Below are positions 1-6,426 of a DNA stretch of 13,991 nt, piece after piece. The stretch is from RGIG1666 sp045595745 (GTDB lineage: Bacteria; Bacillota; Clostridia; UBA1381; UBA9506), in assembly GCA_045595745.1 (NCBI GenBank), contig JAZOBB010000032.1:1-13991 (forward strand), in the 5' to 3' direction. Below the pieces are notes generated by a model. It did not search any database, had not been told where the DNA came from, and saw only the letters and a list, made by a program, of their open reading frames with translations. Each line of letters starts with the position of its first letter. Within the stretch, counting starts at the first letter, position 1. Made by a program: the position numbers and the translations under genes.

Positions 1-124
1 TGATGATATAGATACCGTTTCTTTCGGTATAAATATACTCACCCATCTTAGGGTTCCATCTTCTTGTCTGGTGACCGAAGTGAACACCTGCTTCTAACAA
101 CTGCTTCATTGAAATAACTGACAT
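1..124 (-). CDS. rpsB: Ribosomal protein S2, N-terminal part (cut by window edge)
   Basis: This is the first 41 codons of small-subunit ribosomal protein S2, which binds the head-body junction of the 30S subunit with S1. The visible protein begins MSVISMKQLLEAGVHFGHQT and continues RRWNPKM, the diagnostic S2 opening (the GVHFGHQTR-WNPKM block is near-invariant in bacteria). The ATG at 122-124 is preceded by a clean AGGAGGT-like ribosome site (complement of 133-138), which fixes the start. The rest of the gene lies beyond the left edge. It is transcribed away from rodA and has a structured leader (125-244) and its own promoter. The family assignment is sure. Confidence 0.97.
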   Translation of the reverse strand, partial: MSVISMKQLLEAGVHFGHQTRRWNPKMGEYIYTERNGIYII

Positions 125-244
125 AATAAAACACCTCCGTAAATTTTGTTACCCTCCATATGCTTCGTCTGCATACGGGACACCGAAACTATGTCGGATT
201 TCGATGCAATCCCCATAGGCATCTGCACATGTGTGTATTAACCG
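125..244 (-). promoter_or_regulatory. Structured 5' leader of rpsB (candidate S2 autoregulatory leader)
   Basis: The untranslated leader between the predicted start of transcription and rpsB holds two well-formed stem-loops. The distal one (189-218) pairs CTATG with CATAG and GGATT with AATCC around a 7-nt loop. The proximal one (156-178) pairs CCGUAUGC with GCAUAUGG (8 bp including a G-U pair, 7-nt loop) and lies about 17 nt before the ribosome site. Bacterial rpsB genes are often repressed by S2 binding to such leaders. That this leader works the same way is inference from position and structure. Confidence 0.5.
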
Positions 245-250
245 CATAAT

Positions 251-279
251 AGTTTAACACAACCAAAGACAAATTGCAA
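251..279 (-). promoter_or_regulatory. Promoter of rpsB
   Basis: On the minus strand a -35 TTGCAA (274-279) is separated by exactly 17 bp from a -10 TAAACT (251-256). This is a moderate sigma-A-type match, placing the start of transcription near 244 and giving a leader of about 120 nt. Confidence 0.55.
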
Positions 280-338
280 GTGTTTTTATACAAAATTTTA
301 CAAAATTTCTTTAAGTTATTAAAATTTTATAAAAACTA

Positions 339-366
339 TTGTTTTTTCTTTATTGTTTGGTATAAT
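339..366 (+). promoter_or_regulatory. Promoter of rodA
   Basis: TTGTTT (339-344), a 16-bp spacer and a perfect TATAAT (361-366). The transcript would start near 373. This rules out the upstream in-frame TTG at 353, which lies inside the promoter, and supports the ATG at 395. Confidence 0.7.
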
Positions 367-394
367 TAGTATATCAACTTTCACGAGGTATATT

Positions 395-1510
395 ATGCGC
401 AGAGGAAAAATTTTTTCATTCAAAGAGCTTGACTACACTCTTATAATACTTGCCCTGCTATGCACTCTATTTGGCATAGTGATGATATCAAGTGCGGTAA
501 AGAGTCTGGACGGCGGTTCTAAATATATTATAATACAGTCTGCCGCCGCAGGGATAGGCTTTGTTGTCATGGCCTTTATGACGGCTGTCAATTACGAAAA
601 GGTCGGCTCGGCGTGGAAAGTAATCTATCTTATGTGTATTATGATGCTTGTACTGGTTCTTCTGGTCGGTACGGGCAAAGAGGACACAGGAAGCAAAAGC
701 TGGATCCGTTTCGGTCCTATCGGCATACAGCCGTCAGAATTTGTAAAGATAGGCTTTATAATTACATTTTCCAAGCATGTGTCAGACATGGGTGACAATA
801 TAAACGAGCCGAAAAATGTTCTTAAGCTTCTGCTTCATCTGGGAATACTTCTCTTCCTTATAATGCTTCAGCCCGACTTTGGTACATCTATGGTGTTTAT
901 ATTTATATTTGCAGGAATAATTTTTGCTGCAGGAATATCCTACAAATATATTCTTACGGCTGTCGGCACTATAATAGGTATAATTCCGATGGCGTGGTTC
1001 TTTTTCCTCGAAGAATACCAAAAAAACAGAATAAGAGTATTTATAAATCCCGAAAGCGACCCTCTCGGCTCGGGATATCATGTTATACAGTCCAAGATTG
1101 CCATAGGCTCGGGACAGCTTTTCGGCAAGGGGCTCTATCAGGGAACACAGACTCAGCTCGGATATCTGCCTGTTAAGCATACGGACTTTATATTTGCTGT
1201 AATCGGCGAAGAGCTCGGTCTCCTTGGATGTCTTGCAGTTACTTTTATGCTTTTTGCAGTGGTATACAGGTGCCTTATAGATTCTACAAAAACAAAGTCC
1301 GATATGAGCAGATACATCTGTGTGGGCGTGGCTTGTATGTTCCTTGCACATATATTCGAAAATATCGGCATGTGCATAGGACTTATGCCCGTAACCGGAA
1401 TTCCGCTTCCTTTCTTTAGCTACGGCGGTTCTTCAATACTTACAAATTTTGCGGCAATTGGACTGGTTCTCAGCGTGTATATGAGAAAAAAATCCATCAA
1501 TTTTAATTAA
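395..1510 (+). CDS. rodA: RodA, SEDS-family peptidoglycan polymerase
   Basis: This is an integral-membrane glycosyltransferase that polymerises lipid II into glycan strands for side-wall growth, together with a class B penicillin-binding protein and MreB. The 371-residue product matches the usual RodA length and has about ten hydrophobic segments. Signature stretches are GPIGIQPSEF, LQPDFGTS, the large extracellular loop with GKGLYQGTQTQLGYLP followed by KHTDFIFAVIGEE, and the C-terminal MPVTGIPLPFFSYGGSS. The Asp in HTDFIF (about residue 264) corresponds to the essential Asp of RodA (Asp262 in E. coli). The GTQTQL loop separates RodA from FtsW and SpoVE. The start at ATG 395 has GAGG at 385-388. 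It is monocistronic in this view and divergent from rpsB. The partner PBP and mre genes are not nearby. Confidence 0.94.
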   Translation: MRRGKIFSFKELDYTLIILALLCTLFGIVMISSAVKSLDGGSKYIIIQSAAAGIGFVVMAFMTAVNYEKVGSAWKVIYLMCIMMLVLVLLVGTGKEDTGSKSWIRFGPIGIQPSEFVKIGFIITFSKHVSDMGDNINEPKNVLKLLLHLGILLFLIMLQPDFGTSMVFIFIFAGIIFAAGISYKYILTAVGTIIGIIPMAWFFFLEEYQKNRIRVFINPESDPLGSGYHVIQSKIAIGSGQLFGKGLYQGTQTQLGYLPVKHTDFIFAVIGEELGLLGCLAVTFMLFAVVYRCLIDSTKTKSDMSRYICVGVACMFLAHIFENIGMCIGLMPVTGIPLPFFSYGGSSILTNFAAIGLVLSVYMRKKSINFN

Positions 1511-1522
1511 ACTATAAAACAG

Positions 1523-1760
1523 GGATGTAAAAAAAGATGCAGAATAAACGAACTGAACCGAGCAAGTCCTGCTTGCGAGGGGTACCCGACGCGGTATATA
1601 GATACCGCGAGAGGTAAAGTTCGTTTAGAGCTTATAGGCCAAAGATATTGGAAATCTGCATTTTTGCAGATTTCTACATATTTTTTGTTTTCCTGTTATT
1701 TAACACTACGAAAAATTAGAAAGCAGGCCTATAAGCGCTCTGCGCTTTATTTTACATTCC
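1523..1760. repeat. Nested inverted-repeat element (MITE-like or structured RNA)
   Basis: The whole rodA-to-AraC gap is self-complementary. Its ends form imperfect terminal inverted repeats of about 21-22 nt (1523-1543, GGATGTAAAA... , against the complement of 1739-1760, GGAATGTAAAA...). Inside lies a three-way unit: an outer stem AAACGAACT (1546-1554) with AGTTCGTTT (1618-1626), a hairpin GCAAG/CTTGC (1562-1576), and a perfect 8-bp hairpin CGCGGTAT-ATAG-ATACCGCG (1590-1609). A second long arm pairs AGAGC-TTATAGGCC (1627-1640) with GGCCTATAA..GCTCT (1726-1741) and encloses the terminator hairpin at 1651-1674. No target-site duplication is obvious. It could be a miniature mobile repeat, a structured transcript end, or both. 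Confidence 0.6.
1651..1686 (+). terminator. Probable intrinsic terminator of rodA
   Basis: A perfect 10-bp stem GAAATCTGCA/TGCAGATTTC (1651-1674) with a TTTT loop is followed after six bases by a run of six T (1681-1686). It is embedded in the larger inverted-repeat element. The gap before the T-run makes it imperfect. Confidence 0.55.
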
Positions 1761-2633
1761 TTACAGCATAAGCCTTGATTTTATGGTTTTTATATAGCTT
1801 GTGGGAGACTGTCCCTCATACTGCTTGAATATACGGCTGAAATAATGAACGGAAGAAAATCCGACAATAGCTGATATTTCGGTAAGGTTATATTCACCGC
1901 TTCTCATAAGCTTTTTTGCCTTTTTTATTCGCAATTTGCTTATATATTCTACAATAGTCTCGCCTGTATATGCACGAAATCTGTTGCACAGGGTTGTCTT
2001 ATTTGTACCAAACAGAAAGCAAAGCTCGGACAGGCGGATTTTTTCCTTATAATTTTCGTTTATATATCTTACAATTTCCTGAACTTTTTCGTAAGATATT
2101 TCTCCCGTACTGTGTTCCTCGCAGCTTCCAATCCCTCTTACAAGCTCTATGAGCAGATTTTCCATCTTGATTTTAATCATCTGGTCTGCACCAAAGGGGT
2201 AGTCGCTTCGCTTTTTCATATCCTTTTGGTTAGGCACATCATATGGAGGCAGAAATACGCTTCTTCCCTCAAGAATTATCTCTGTAAGAAGTCTCTTCTC
2301 TGCGTCATTGAGTGTTGCAGGCTTTTTGGAAAAAACATCAAGCTCATCGCACAGACATTCAAAGCCTATTATTATCACATTGGATGCCTCATCATCAGGA
2401 CAGGTGAGCGAATGTATCTCGTCTGCCTTATGTATGATAAGCTGACTCTCATTAACTACGCCCGTATAGCTTTCTGCATCTACCCTTACAAATCCGCTGT
2501 CCACATACAAAAGCTCCCTGAACTCATGCTTATCCTTAAATGTATAGTACTGATTTGTAAATTCAAAATAATGTATGTTTGCAATTCTCGTGACTTCAAG
2601 AGCCTTTTCGAACTTTTTCAGTTTAAATTTCAT
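1761..2633 (-). CDS. AraC-family transcriptional regulator
   Basis: This 290-residue protein has the usual AraC/XylS layout. Residues about 20-110 form a cupin-like effector-binding domain (FTNQYYTFKDKHEF, then YVDSGFVRVDAES). The C-terminal about 100 residues hold two helix-turn-helix units (IRLSELCFLFGTNKTTLCNR and NLTEISAIVGFSSVHYFSRI), followed by the signature FKQYEGQSPTSY. Such proteins usually activate a nearby catabolic gene when a small ligand binds the N-domain. The start at 2633 has a weak GGTG ribosome site. It is divergent from the creatinase-like gene with 176 bp between starts, so that operon is the obvious target (inference). Its stop codon directly abuts the inverted-repeat element, so its extreme C-terminus could have been altered by an insertion. 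The effector is unknown. Confidence 0.9.
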   Translation of the reverse strand: MKFKLKKFEKALEVTRIANIHYFEFTNQYYTFKDKHEFRELLYVDSGFVRVDAESYTGVVNESQLIIHKADEIHSLTCPDDEASNVIIIGFECLCDELDVFSKKPATLNDAEKRLLTEIILEGRSVFLPPYDVPNQKDMKKRSDYPFGADQMIKIKMENLLIELVRGIGSCEEHSTGEISYEKVQEIVRYINENYKEKIRLSELCFLFGTNKTTLCNRFRAYTGETIVEYISKLRIKKAKKLMRSGEYNLTEISAIVGFSSVHYFSRIFKQYEGQSPTSYIKTIKSRLML

Positions 2634-2650
2634 TTTGTATCACCATATAT

Positions 2651-2679
2651 ATTCTAACACTTTAAATACAAACTTTCAA
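2651..2679 (-). promoter_or_regulatory. Promoter of the AraC regulator
   Basis: On the minus strand TTGAAA (2674-2679), a 17-bp spacer and TAGAAT (2651-2656), each 5/6 to consensus. The octamer AAATACAA (plus strand 2664-2671) lies in the spacer and recurs in the divergent promoter. Confidence 0.65.
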
Positions 2680-2721
2680 GTATATATTAAATTAAATTTA
2701 TTTAATATTGTGCAAAAAGTA

Positions 2722-2750
2722 TTTACAATTTTCTAAATACAATATGTAAT
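2722..2750 (+). promoter_or_regulatory. Promoter of the creatinase-like operon, with candidate operator
   Basis: TTTACA (2722-2727), a 17-bp spacer and TGTAAT (2745-2750). The spacer contains AAATACAA (2735-2742). Together with GTATTT at 2719-2724 this forms an inverted repeat GTATTT-N10-AAATAC overlapping the -35, a plausible AraC-regulator contact site (inference). Confidence 0.55.
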
Positions 2751-2809
2751 AATAATTATATAATTGATTTATAAGCAAGTTAAATTTTTATATTAAGGAG
2801 ATGTTTATT

Positions 2810-3982
2810 ATGTCAAGAATTTGTATTCCCGATTATGAATACAAAGAAAGAATTGCAAGAGCTGCAAAGCTCGTTGCAGAAAAAGGTCTGGATGTAATGG
2901 TTGTTTGCTCAACTGAATCCGACTATGCCAACGCAAGGTATTTTTCAGGCTTCTGGCCTCTCTTTGAGCGTGCAGGTGTTGCTATCTCCGCAACAGGAGA
3001 AGCTGCACTTATGGTTGGTCCCGAGTGCATCATCTTTGCTAAGGATGTAGGCAAGATCGACAAGGTATTCTGCCTCAGAGAATTCAGAGAGTCTGCAGAC
3101 CCCTCATACCCCGAGCTTAAGGCTAACACATTCAACGATGTGTTCAAGGCTATCGGCGTAACAGGAGACAAAATCAAAATCGGTCTCGGAAGCTATGTTG
3201 AGTGCACACTCCCCATCTATGAGGGTCTCAAGAACAGCTATCCCGAAGCTGAAATCGTTAAGTGCAACGATATCATGGTTAACCTCCGTAAGATTAAGTC
3301 TGCAAACGAGCTTGCATGTATTCAGGAAGGCTTCAGAATTGTTGATATCGCAACAGATGAAGTTATCCGTAACTTAAAGCCCGGTGTAACAGAGCTCCAG
3401 ATGGTTGGTATCGCTCAGAAGGTTATCTACGAAGAGGGTGCAGAATACGAGGGTCTTCCTATGTATGTATTCAGCGAAAAGTCCACAAGCCACGCTATTT
3501 CCCGTTCCGGTTACAGAACAATCGGCAACAACGATATAGTTCAGCTCAACCTCTCTGCTAAAATCGACGGTTACTCACCTGCTATCGGTCTCCCGATTGC
3601 TATGGGTAAGCTTGACGGCGAAAGAAGAAGAGTTGTTGAATTCTGTAAGCAGGCTCACGACTGGACAATCGACCAGCTCAAGGCAGGCGTTATGGCAAAT
3701 GAAGTTGCACAGAACTTCTACAATATGTATGTAGAAAACGGCTTCAAGGACAGCTATGTATACGGACCCTGTCACGGAACAGGTATGATAGAGGTTGAGC
3801 CCCCCTGGATGGAGACAGACTCTACCTACAAGCTTGAAGAAAACATGACATTCCAGGTTGACACATTCATCATGGGCGACGGCTTCGGCTGCAGATGGGA
3901 AATCGGTGCTGCTATTACTAAGGATGGCTGCCACAAGATGACAGATTACCTCAAGAAAGGTATAATCGAGCTCGGTTTCTAA
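2810..3982 (+). CDS. Creatinase-like M24 'pita-bread' fold hydrolase
   Basis: This is a 390-residue cytosolic protein of the M24/creatinase superfamily, with an N-terminal creatinase-type domain (about 1-150, NARYFSGFWPLFERAG) and a C-terminal pita-bread domain (about 160-390). Of the five metal ligands of true M24 aminopeptidases, the first two Asp are Asn247 (QLNLSA) and Ala258 (YSPAIG), the His is kept (His322, PCHGTG), the first Glu is Asp351 (FQVDTF) and the last Glu is kept (Glu364, RWEIG). As I recall creatinase, it has the same Asn and Ala replacements and uses a His before them; His228 (STSHAIS) sits there. A metal-free C-N hydrolase is therefore more likely than a peptidase, but the substrate is unknown. 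The start at 2810 is chosen because AAGGAG (2795-2800) is 9 nt upstream, whereas the ATG at 2801 would have no spacing. Codons are strongly biased (mostly CTC/CTT Leu), suggesting high expression. Confidence 0.85.
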   Translation: MSRICIPDYEYKERIARAAKLVAEKGLDVMVVCSTESDYANARYFSGFWPLFERAGVAISATGEAALMVGPECIIFAKDVGKIDKVFCLREFRESADPSYPELKANTFNDVFKAIGVTGDKIKIGLGSYVECTLPIYEGLKNSYPEAEIVKCNDIMVNLRKIKSANELACIQEGFRIVDIATDEVIRNLKPGVTELQMVGIAQKVIYEEGAEYEGLPMYVFSEKSTSHAISRSGYRTIGNNDIVQLNLSAKIDGYSPAIGLPIAMGKLDGERRRVVEFCKQAHDWTIDQLKAGVMANEVAQNFYNMYVENGFKDSYVYGPCHGTGMIEVEPPWMETDSTYKLEENMTFQVDTFIMGDGFGCRWEIGAAITKDGCHKMTDYLKKGIIELGF

Positions 3983-4006
3983 TTCTTATATTACATATCA
4001 AACAGA

Positions 4007-4034
4007 GCTTTGGCAGGGGAAACCCTGCCAAAGC
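4007..4034 (+). other. Perfect 12-bp intercistronic stem-loop without T-tract
   Basis: GCTTTGGCAGGG (4007-4018), GAAA tetraloop, CCCTGCCAAAGC (4023-4034). The following bases CATATAAATT lack a U-run, so this is unlikely to be a full intrinsic terminator. A role as a 3' mRNA stabiliser or partial attenuator between the creatinase-like gene and the ASRT gene is inferred. Confidence 0.7.
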
Positions 4035-4062
4035 CATATAAATTTATAAGGAGTGAACAAAA

Positions 4063-4428
4063 ATGGCTATAGGTAAAAAAGAATGGATAATCCCTGACTG
4101 CGAGCTTCCGCAAGAAGGCGAAGGCGTTGCAAAAGGCCACGAGTCAGTTATTATCGTTAACGATTCAGATACAGATGCAAAAATTGATGTAAGCATCTAC
4201 TTTACAGATAAAGAACCTCACACCGGCATTGTGTGGGAAGTTGGCGCAAAACGTGTTAAATGCTTCAGAATGAACAACATAGAGCATATGTGCGGTTTTA
4301 AAGTTCCTTTCGAAACACAGTATGCTATGAAGGTTTCGAGCAACACCCCCATAGTTCTTCAATACGGAAGACTTGACAACACTCAGGCAAACCTTGCATT
4401 TTACACAACTCTTGGATATTCAGAGTAA
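4063..4428 (+). CDS. ASRT-family (sensory rhodopsin transducer-like) small-molecule-binding protein
   Basis: This is a 121-residue single-domain protein of the family typified by the Anabaena sensory rhodopsin transducer (Pfam PF07100). Recognisable blocks are GKKEWIIPDCELP at the N-terminus, GHESVIIVNDSDTDAKIDV, SIYFTDKEPHTG, and the C-terminal TPIVLQYGRLDNTQANLAF. Members are soluble beta-sandwich proteins that form tetramers. The family has been proposed to bind small molecules, and most members have no rhodopsin partner. None is seen here. It lacks a signal peptide. The start has AAGGAG at 4048-4053, 9 nt upstream. It lies 80 bp after the creatinase-like gene and 13 bp before the creatininase-family gene, so it probably binds a substrate, product or inducer of this pathway (inference). 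Confidence 0.85.
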   Translation: MAIGKKEWIIPDCELPQEGEGVAKGHESVIIVNDSDTDAKIDVSIYFTDKEPHTGIVWEVGAKRVKCFRMNNIEHMCGFKVPFETQYAMKVSSNTPIVLQYGRLDNTQANLAFYTTLGYSE

Positions 4429-4441
4429 GGAGGAAATAACA

Positions 4442-5176
4442 ATGGAAATGAATATGAGCTTTCCTAAAGAGCTTAACAAAGTAAAAGAAAACAGAATTCC
4501 GTTCGTTATTTGCGGCGGTACTGTTGAATATCACGGTCCTCATTGCTCCTACGGCTGTGATACCTTAGTTGCAGAGGGTCTTATTAAAAAGCTTGCTGAG
4601 AAAAAAGAAATTATGATTGCTCCGTCAATCTATTACAGCCCTTCAAGCTATGCTGTTGCTGACGAAACAAGCGGCACAGTACATATTGAAGAAGATATTT
4701 TCGAAGCATACCTGATGAACATCTTTACAAATATGTTAGATGCAGGTCTTAGAAATATTTATGTTGTTATTCATCATCAGTTCGAGCAGGAAAACTTAAA
4801 GCCGATGACTCTTTCTTATATGAAAGCATCTCAAAGAGCTATTATGAGATACTTAGAAAAAACCCAGGGCCGCGGCTGGTGGGGCAGCGAAAATTACGCA
4901 TCATATTATGACAATTTAGGTGGCGGCGACGACCCGTTTAGCTGGATTAAGGTTATTCCTACTATGAGCACCGAGGTTCAGAATGCAACAGGATATGACC
5001 ATGCAGGCAAATACGAATGCTCTATTTTAATGTCTTTATATCCCGAAGCTGTTAAGCTCGAAAGATTAGGTGATATCAAGCACTGGTTTACTGCCAGCGC
5101 AGCAGAAGCATCTAAAGAGCTTGGCGACGAGATGGTAAAACAGTCATTAGCATATCTTGAGCAAAAGATTCAATAA
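4442..5176 (+). CDS. Creatininase-family metal-dependent amidohydrolase
   Basis: This is a 244-residue protein of the creatininase superfamily (creatinine amidohydrolase, MftE, ArfB and others), which hydrolyse amide or lactam-type C-N bonds with two metal ions. The N-terminal metal motif is clear: GGTVEYHGPH...GCDT supplies Glu29, His31 and Asp40 with the family spacing. The late block YDHAGKYECS (His187, Glu192) matches the usual HAG-ETS. The middle motif, normally NGHGGN or NGHYEN, is altered to IHHQFEQEN (111-118), so either His111/His112 or Glu115 must take over. Tryptophans 146-147 lie where creatininase has a Trp-rich lid. The start is ATG 4442 behind AAGGAGG (4427-4433), which overlaps the ASRT stop codon, so the two are translationally close. 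The real substrate is uncertain. Confidence 0.82.
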   Translation: MEMNMSFPKELNKVKENRIPFVICGGTVEYHGPHCSYGCDTLVAEGLIKKLAEKKEIMIAPSIYYSPSSYAVADETSGTVHIEEDIFEAYLMNIFTNMLDAGLRNIYVVIHHQFEQENLKPMTLSYMKASQRAIMRYLEKTQGRGWWGSENYASYYDNLGGGDDPFSWIKVIPTMSTEVQNATGYDHAGKYECSILMSLYPEAVKLERLGDIKHWFTASAAEASKELGDEMVKQSLAYLEQKIQ

Positions 5177-5182
5177 TAGTTT

Positions 5183-5210
5183 AAAAGGCGGCGAATTTTG
5201 CCGCCTTTTT
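5183..5210 (+). terminator. Intrinsic terminator after the creatininase-family gene
   Basis: Ten-bp stem AAAAGGCGGC/GCCGCCTTTT (5183-5192 with 5200-5209), 7-nt loop, ending in five T. It sits in the 52-bp gap before the DUF4432 gene, only 7 nt from that gene's GAGGTG ribosome site, so it probably attenuates rather than isolates the downstream gene. Confidence 0.8.
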
Positions 5211-5228
5211 ACAAACGAGGTGATTAAC

Positions 5229-6278
5229 ATGAAGCTTAACTTAAAAAAAGAAATGTTTTCTGAAAAAGAGTTCGTTTTAGCTGAAAACGGAGCAATGAAA
5301 GCTATCGCCTATCGTTATTCGACAGGCATCGAGGCTTTAAGAATCGAAAACACCAAGGGTAATATCGTTATTTTACCGTTCCACGGTCAAAATGTTTGGG
5401 ATATAAACTTTGCAGGCCGCAATCTTAAAATGAAGACCACATTAAAAGAGCCAGCTCCGGCTAAGGTGCTTTTAGATACCTATGGCGGATTTTTATATCA
5501 TTGCGGTGTTGGCAACGTTGGAGCACCCGACAGCACACATCCGCATCACGGCGAAATTCATATTATGCCGTACAAAACTGCATATTTAGCTTGCGGTGAA
5601 GATGAAAGCGGTCGCTATATGGCAGTTGGCGGAGTTTTGGAGCATAACGTTTCATTTACACGTCATTATCAGTTCCGCCCAGAGTGCCGCTTATATGAAA
5701 ATGGCTCAGTCTTAAAAATGCATATTGAGCTTGAAAATATGAAAAACGACGCTATGGAATATGCATATTTGTGCCATATAAACTTTGCCCCCATTGATAG
5801 TGCAAAGCTTGTTTACAATGCTAAAATGCAAACTGTTCATCGTGGTATTCCTGACAGCTTTACCGACGAACAAAAAGCACAGTTAGCAGGTTATATGGAC
5901 AAACTCGCTGCCGACCAGACTGCTGGCGATACAGTAGGCGCACCGGGTCAGTTCTATGCTCCTGAAATCTGCTCTACTATGATTTATGACGGCGATAAGG
6001 GATACACAATGCAGGTAGTAGAGGGCGAGGGCGCTTGCTATGTTTGCCATCCTACAAAGGAGCTGCCGTACGGAATCCGCTGGATTTCGCGTACAGCCGA
6101 TGAAGATGCAATGGGTATGGTATTGCCCGCAACCTGTGAACACTTAGGCTATGAATATGCAAAAGCAAACGGCCAGATGAAATATCTAGCAGGAAAAGAA
6201 ACCTTGAAATTTGACTTTGAGGCTGGCTGGATAGCTCCCGATAAAGTAGAGGAAATTAAAGCAAAAATTAATAAATAA
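5229..6278 (+). CDS. DUF4432 aldose 1-epimerase-like protein
   Basis: This is a 349-residue, largely beta protein resembling the DUF4432 family, which has a galactose-mutarotase-like fold. Supporting stretches are NIVILPFHGQNVWDINF, GGFLYHCGVGNVGAPD, the histidine-rich HPHHGEIHIMPY (about residues 100-111) that fits the sugar-binding face, MHIELENMKNDAMEYAYLCHINFAP, and a C-terminal Gly-Tyr/Trp-rich strand set. Family members are thought to interconvert or bind sugars or sugar acids. The catalytic residues are not firmly established, so I do not assign a reaction. The start at ATG 5229 has GAGGTG at 5217-5222. It is preceded by terminator 5183-5210 and followed by terminator 6288-6323. Leu TTA codons are common, unlike in the creatinase-like gene. 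Confidence 0.75.
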   Translation: MKLNLKKEMFSEKEFVLAENGAMKAIAYRYSTGIEALRIENTKGNIVILPFHGQNVWDINFAGRNLKMKTTLKEPAPAKVLLDTYGGFLYHCGVGNVGAPDSTHPHHGEIHIMPYKTAYLACGEDESGRYMAVGGVLEHNVSFTRHYQFRPECRLYENGSVLKMHIELENMKNDAMEYAYLCHINFAPIDSAKLVYNAKMQTVHRGIPDSFTDEQKAQLAGYMDKLAADQTAGDTVGAPGQFYAPEICSTMIYDGDKGYTMQVVEGEGACYVCHPTKELPYGIRWISRTADEDAMGMVLPATCEHLGYEYAKANGQMKYLAGKETLKFDFEAGWIAPDKVEEIKAKINK

Positions 6279-6287
6279 TATTACAAT

Positions 6288-6323
6288 AAAAGCTCTTACA
6301 AGTATAAATTTGTAAGAGCTTTT
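6288..6323 (+). terminator. Intrinsic terminator after DUF4432 gene
   Basis: A perfect 14-bp stem AAAAGCTCTTACAA/TTGTAAGAGCTTTT (6288-6301 with 6310-6323) and an 8-nt loop. The A- and T-rich flanks allow termination on either strand. It separates the catabolic genes from the GIY-YIG gene. Confidence 0.85.
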
Positions 6324-6329
6324 ATAGTA

Positions 6330-6358
6330 TTGAAAAAATGTAAAATATATTGTATAAT
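6330..6358 (+). promoter_or_regulatory. Near-consensus promoter of the GIY-YIG gene
   Basis: TTGAAA (6330-6335), a 17-bp spacer and a perfect TATAAT (6353-6358). A second TATAAT at 6364-6369 lies just downstream. The leader then carries an inverted repeat GTTTAAA (6374-6380) / TTTAAAC (6392-6398) that could be an operator. Confidence 0.75.
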
Positions 6359-6426
6359 GATGATATAATTAGTGTTTAAATTGTTTTCAGTTTTAAACTA
6401 GAATATTGCGAAAGGAAAAAACTTTA

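Noticed and set aside
353..394. Upstream TTG extension of rodA
   Set aside because: It lies within the TTGTTT/TATAAT promoter and has no ribosome site; ATG 395 has one.
782..1351. 189-codon open frame antisense to rodA
   Set aside because: It runs opposite a clear RodA coding frame, its product is Cys/His/Tyr-rich without any family signature, and there is no ribosome site.
2112..2657. 181-codon plus-strand frame over the AraC gene
   Set aside because: It is a shadow of the AraC reading frame; the product has no recognisable domain and no start signals.
2801..2809. ATG at 2801 as start of the creatinase-like gene
   Set aside because: It touches the AAGGAG ribosome site with zero spacing; ATG 2810 has the normal 9-nt spacing.
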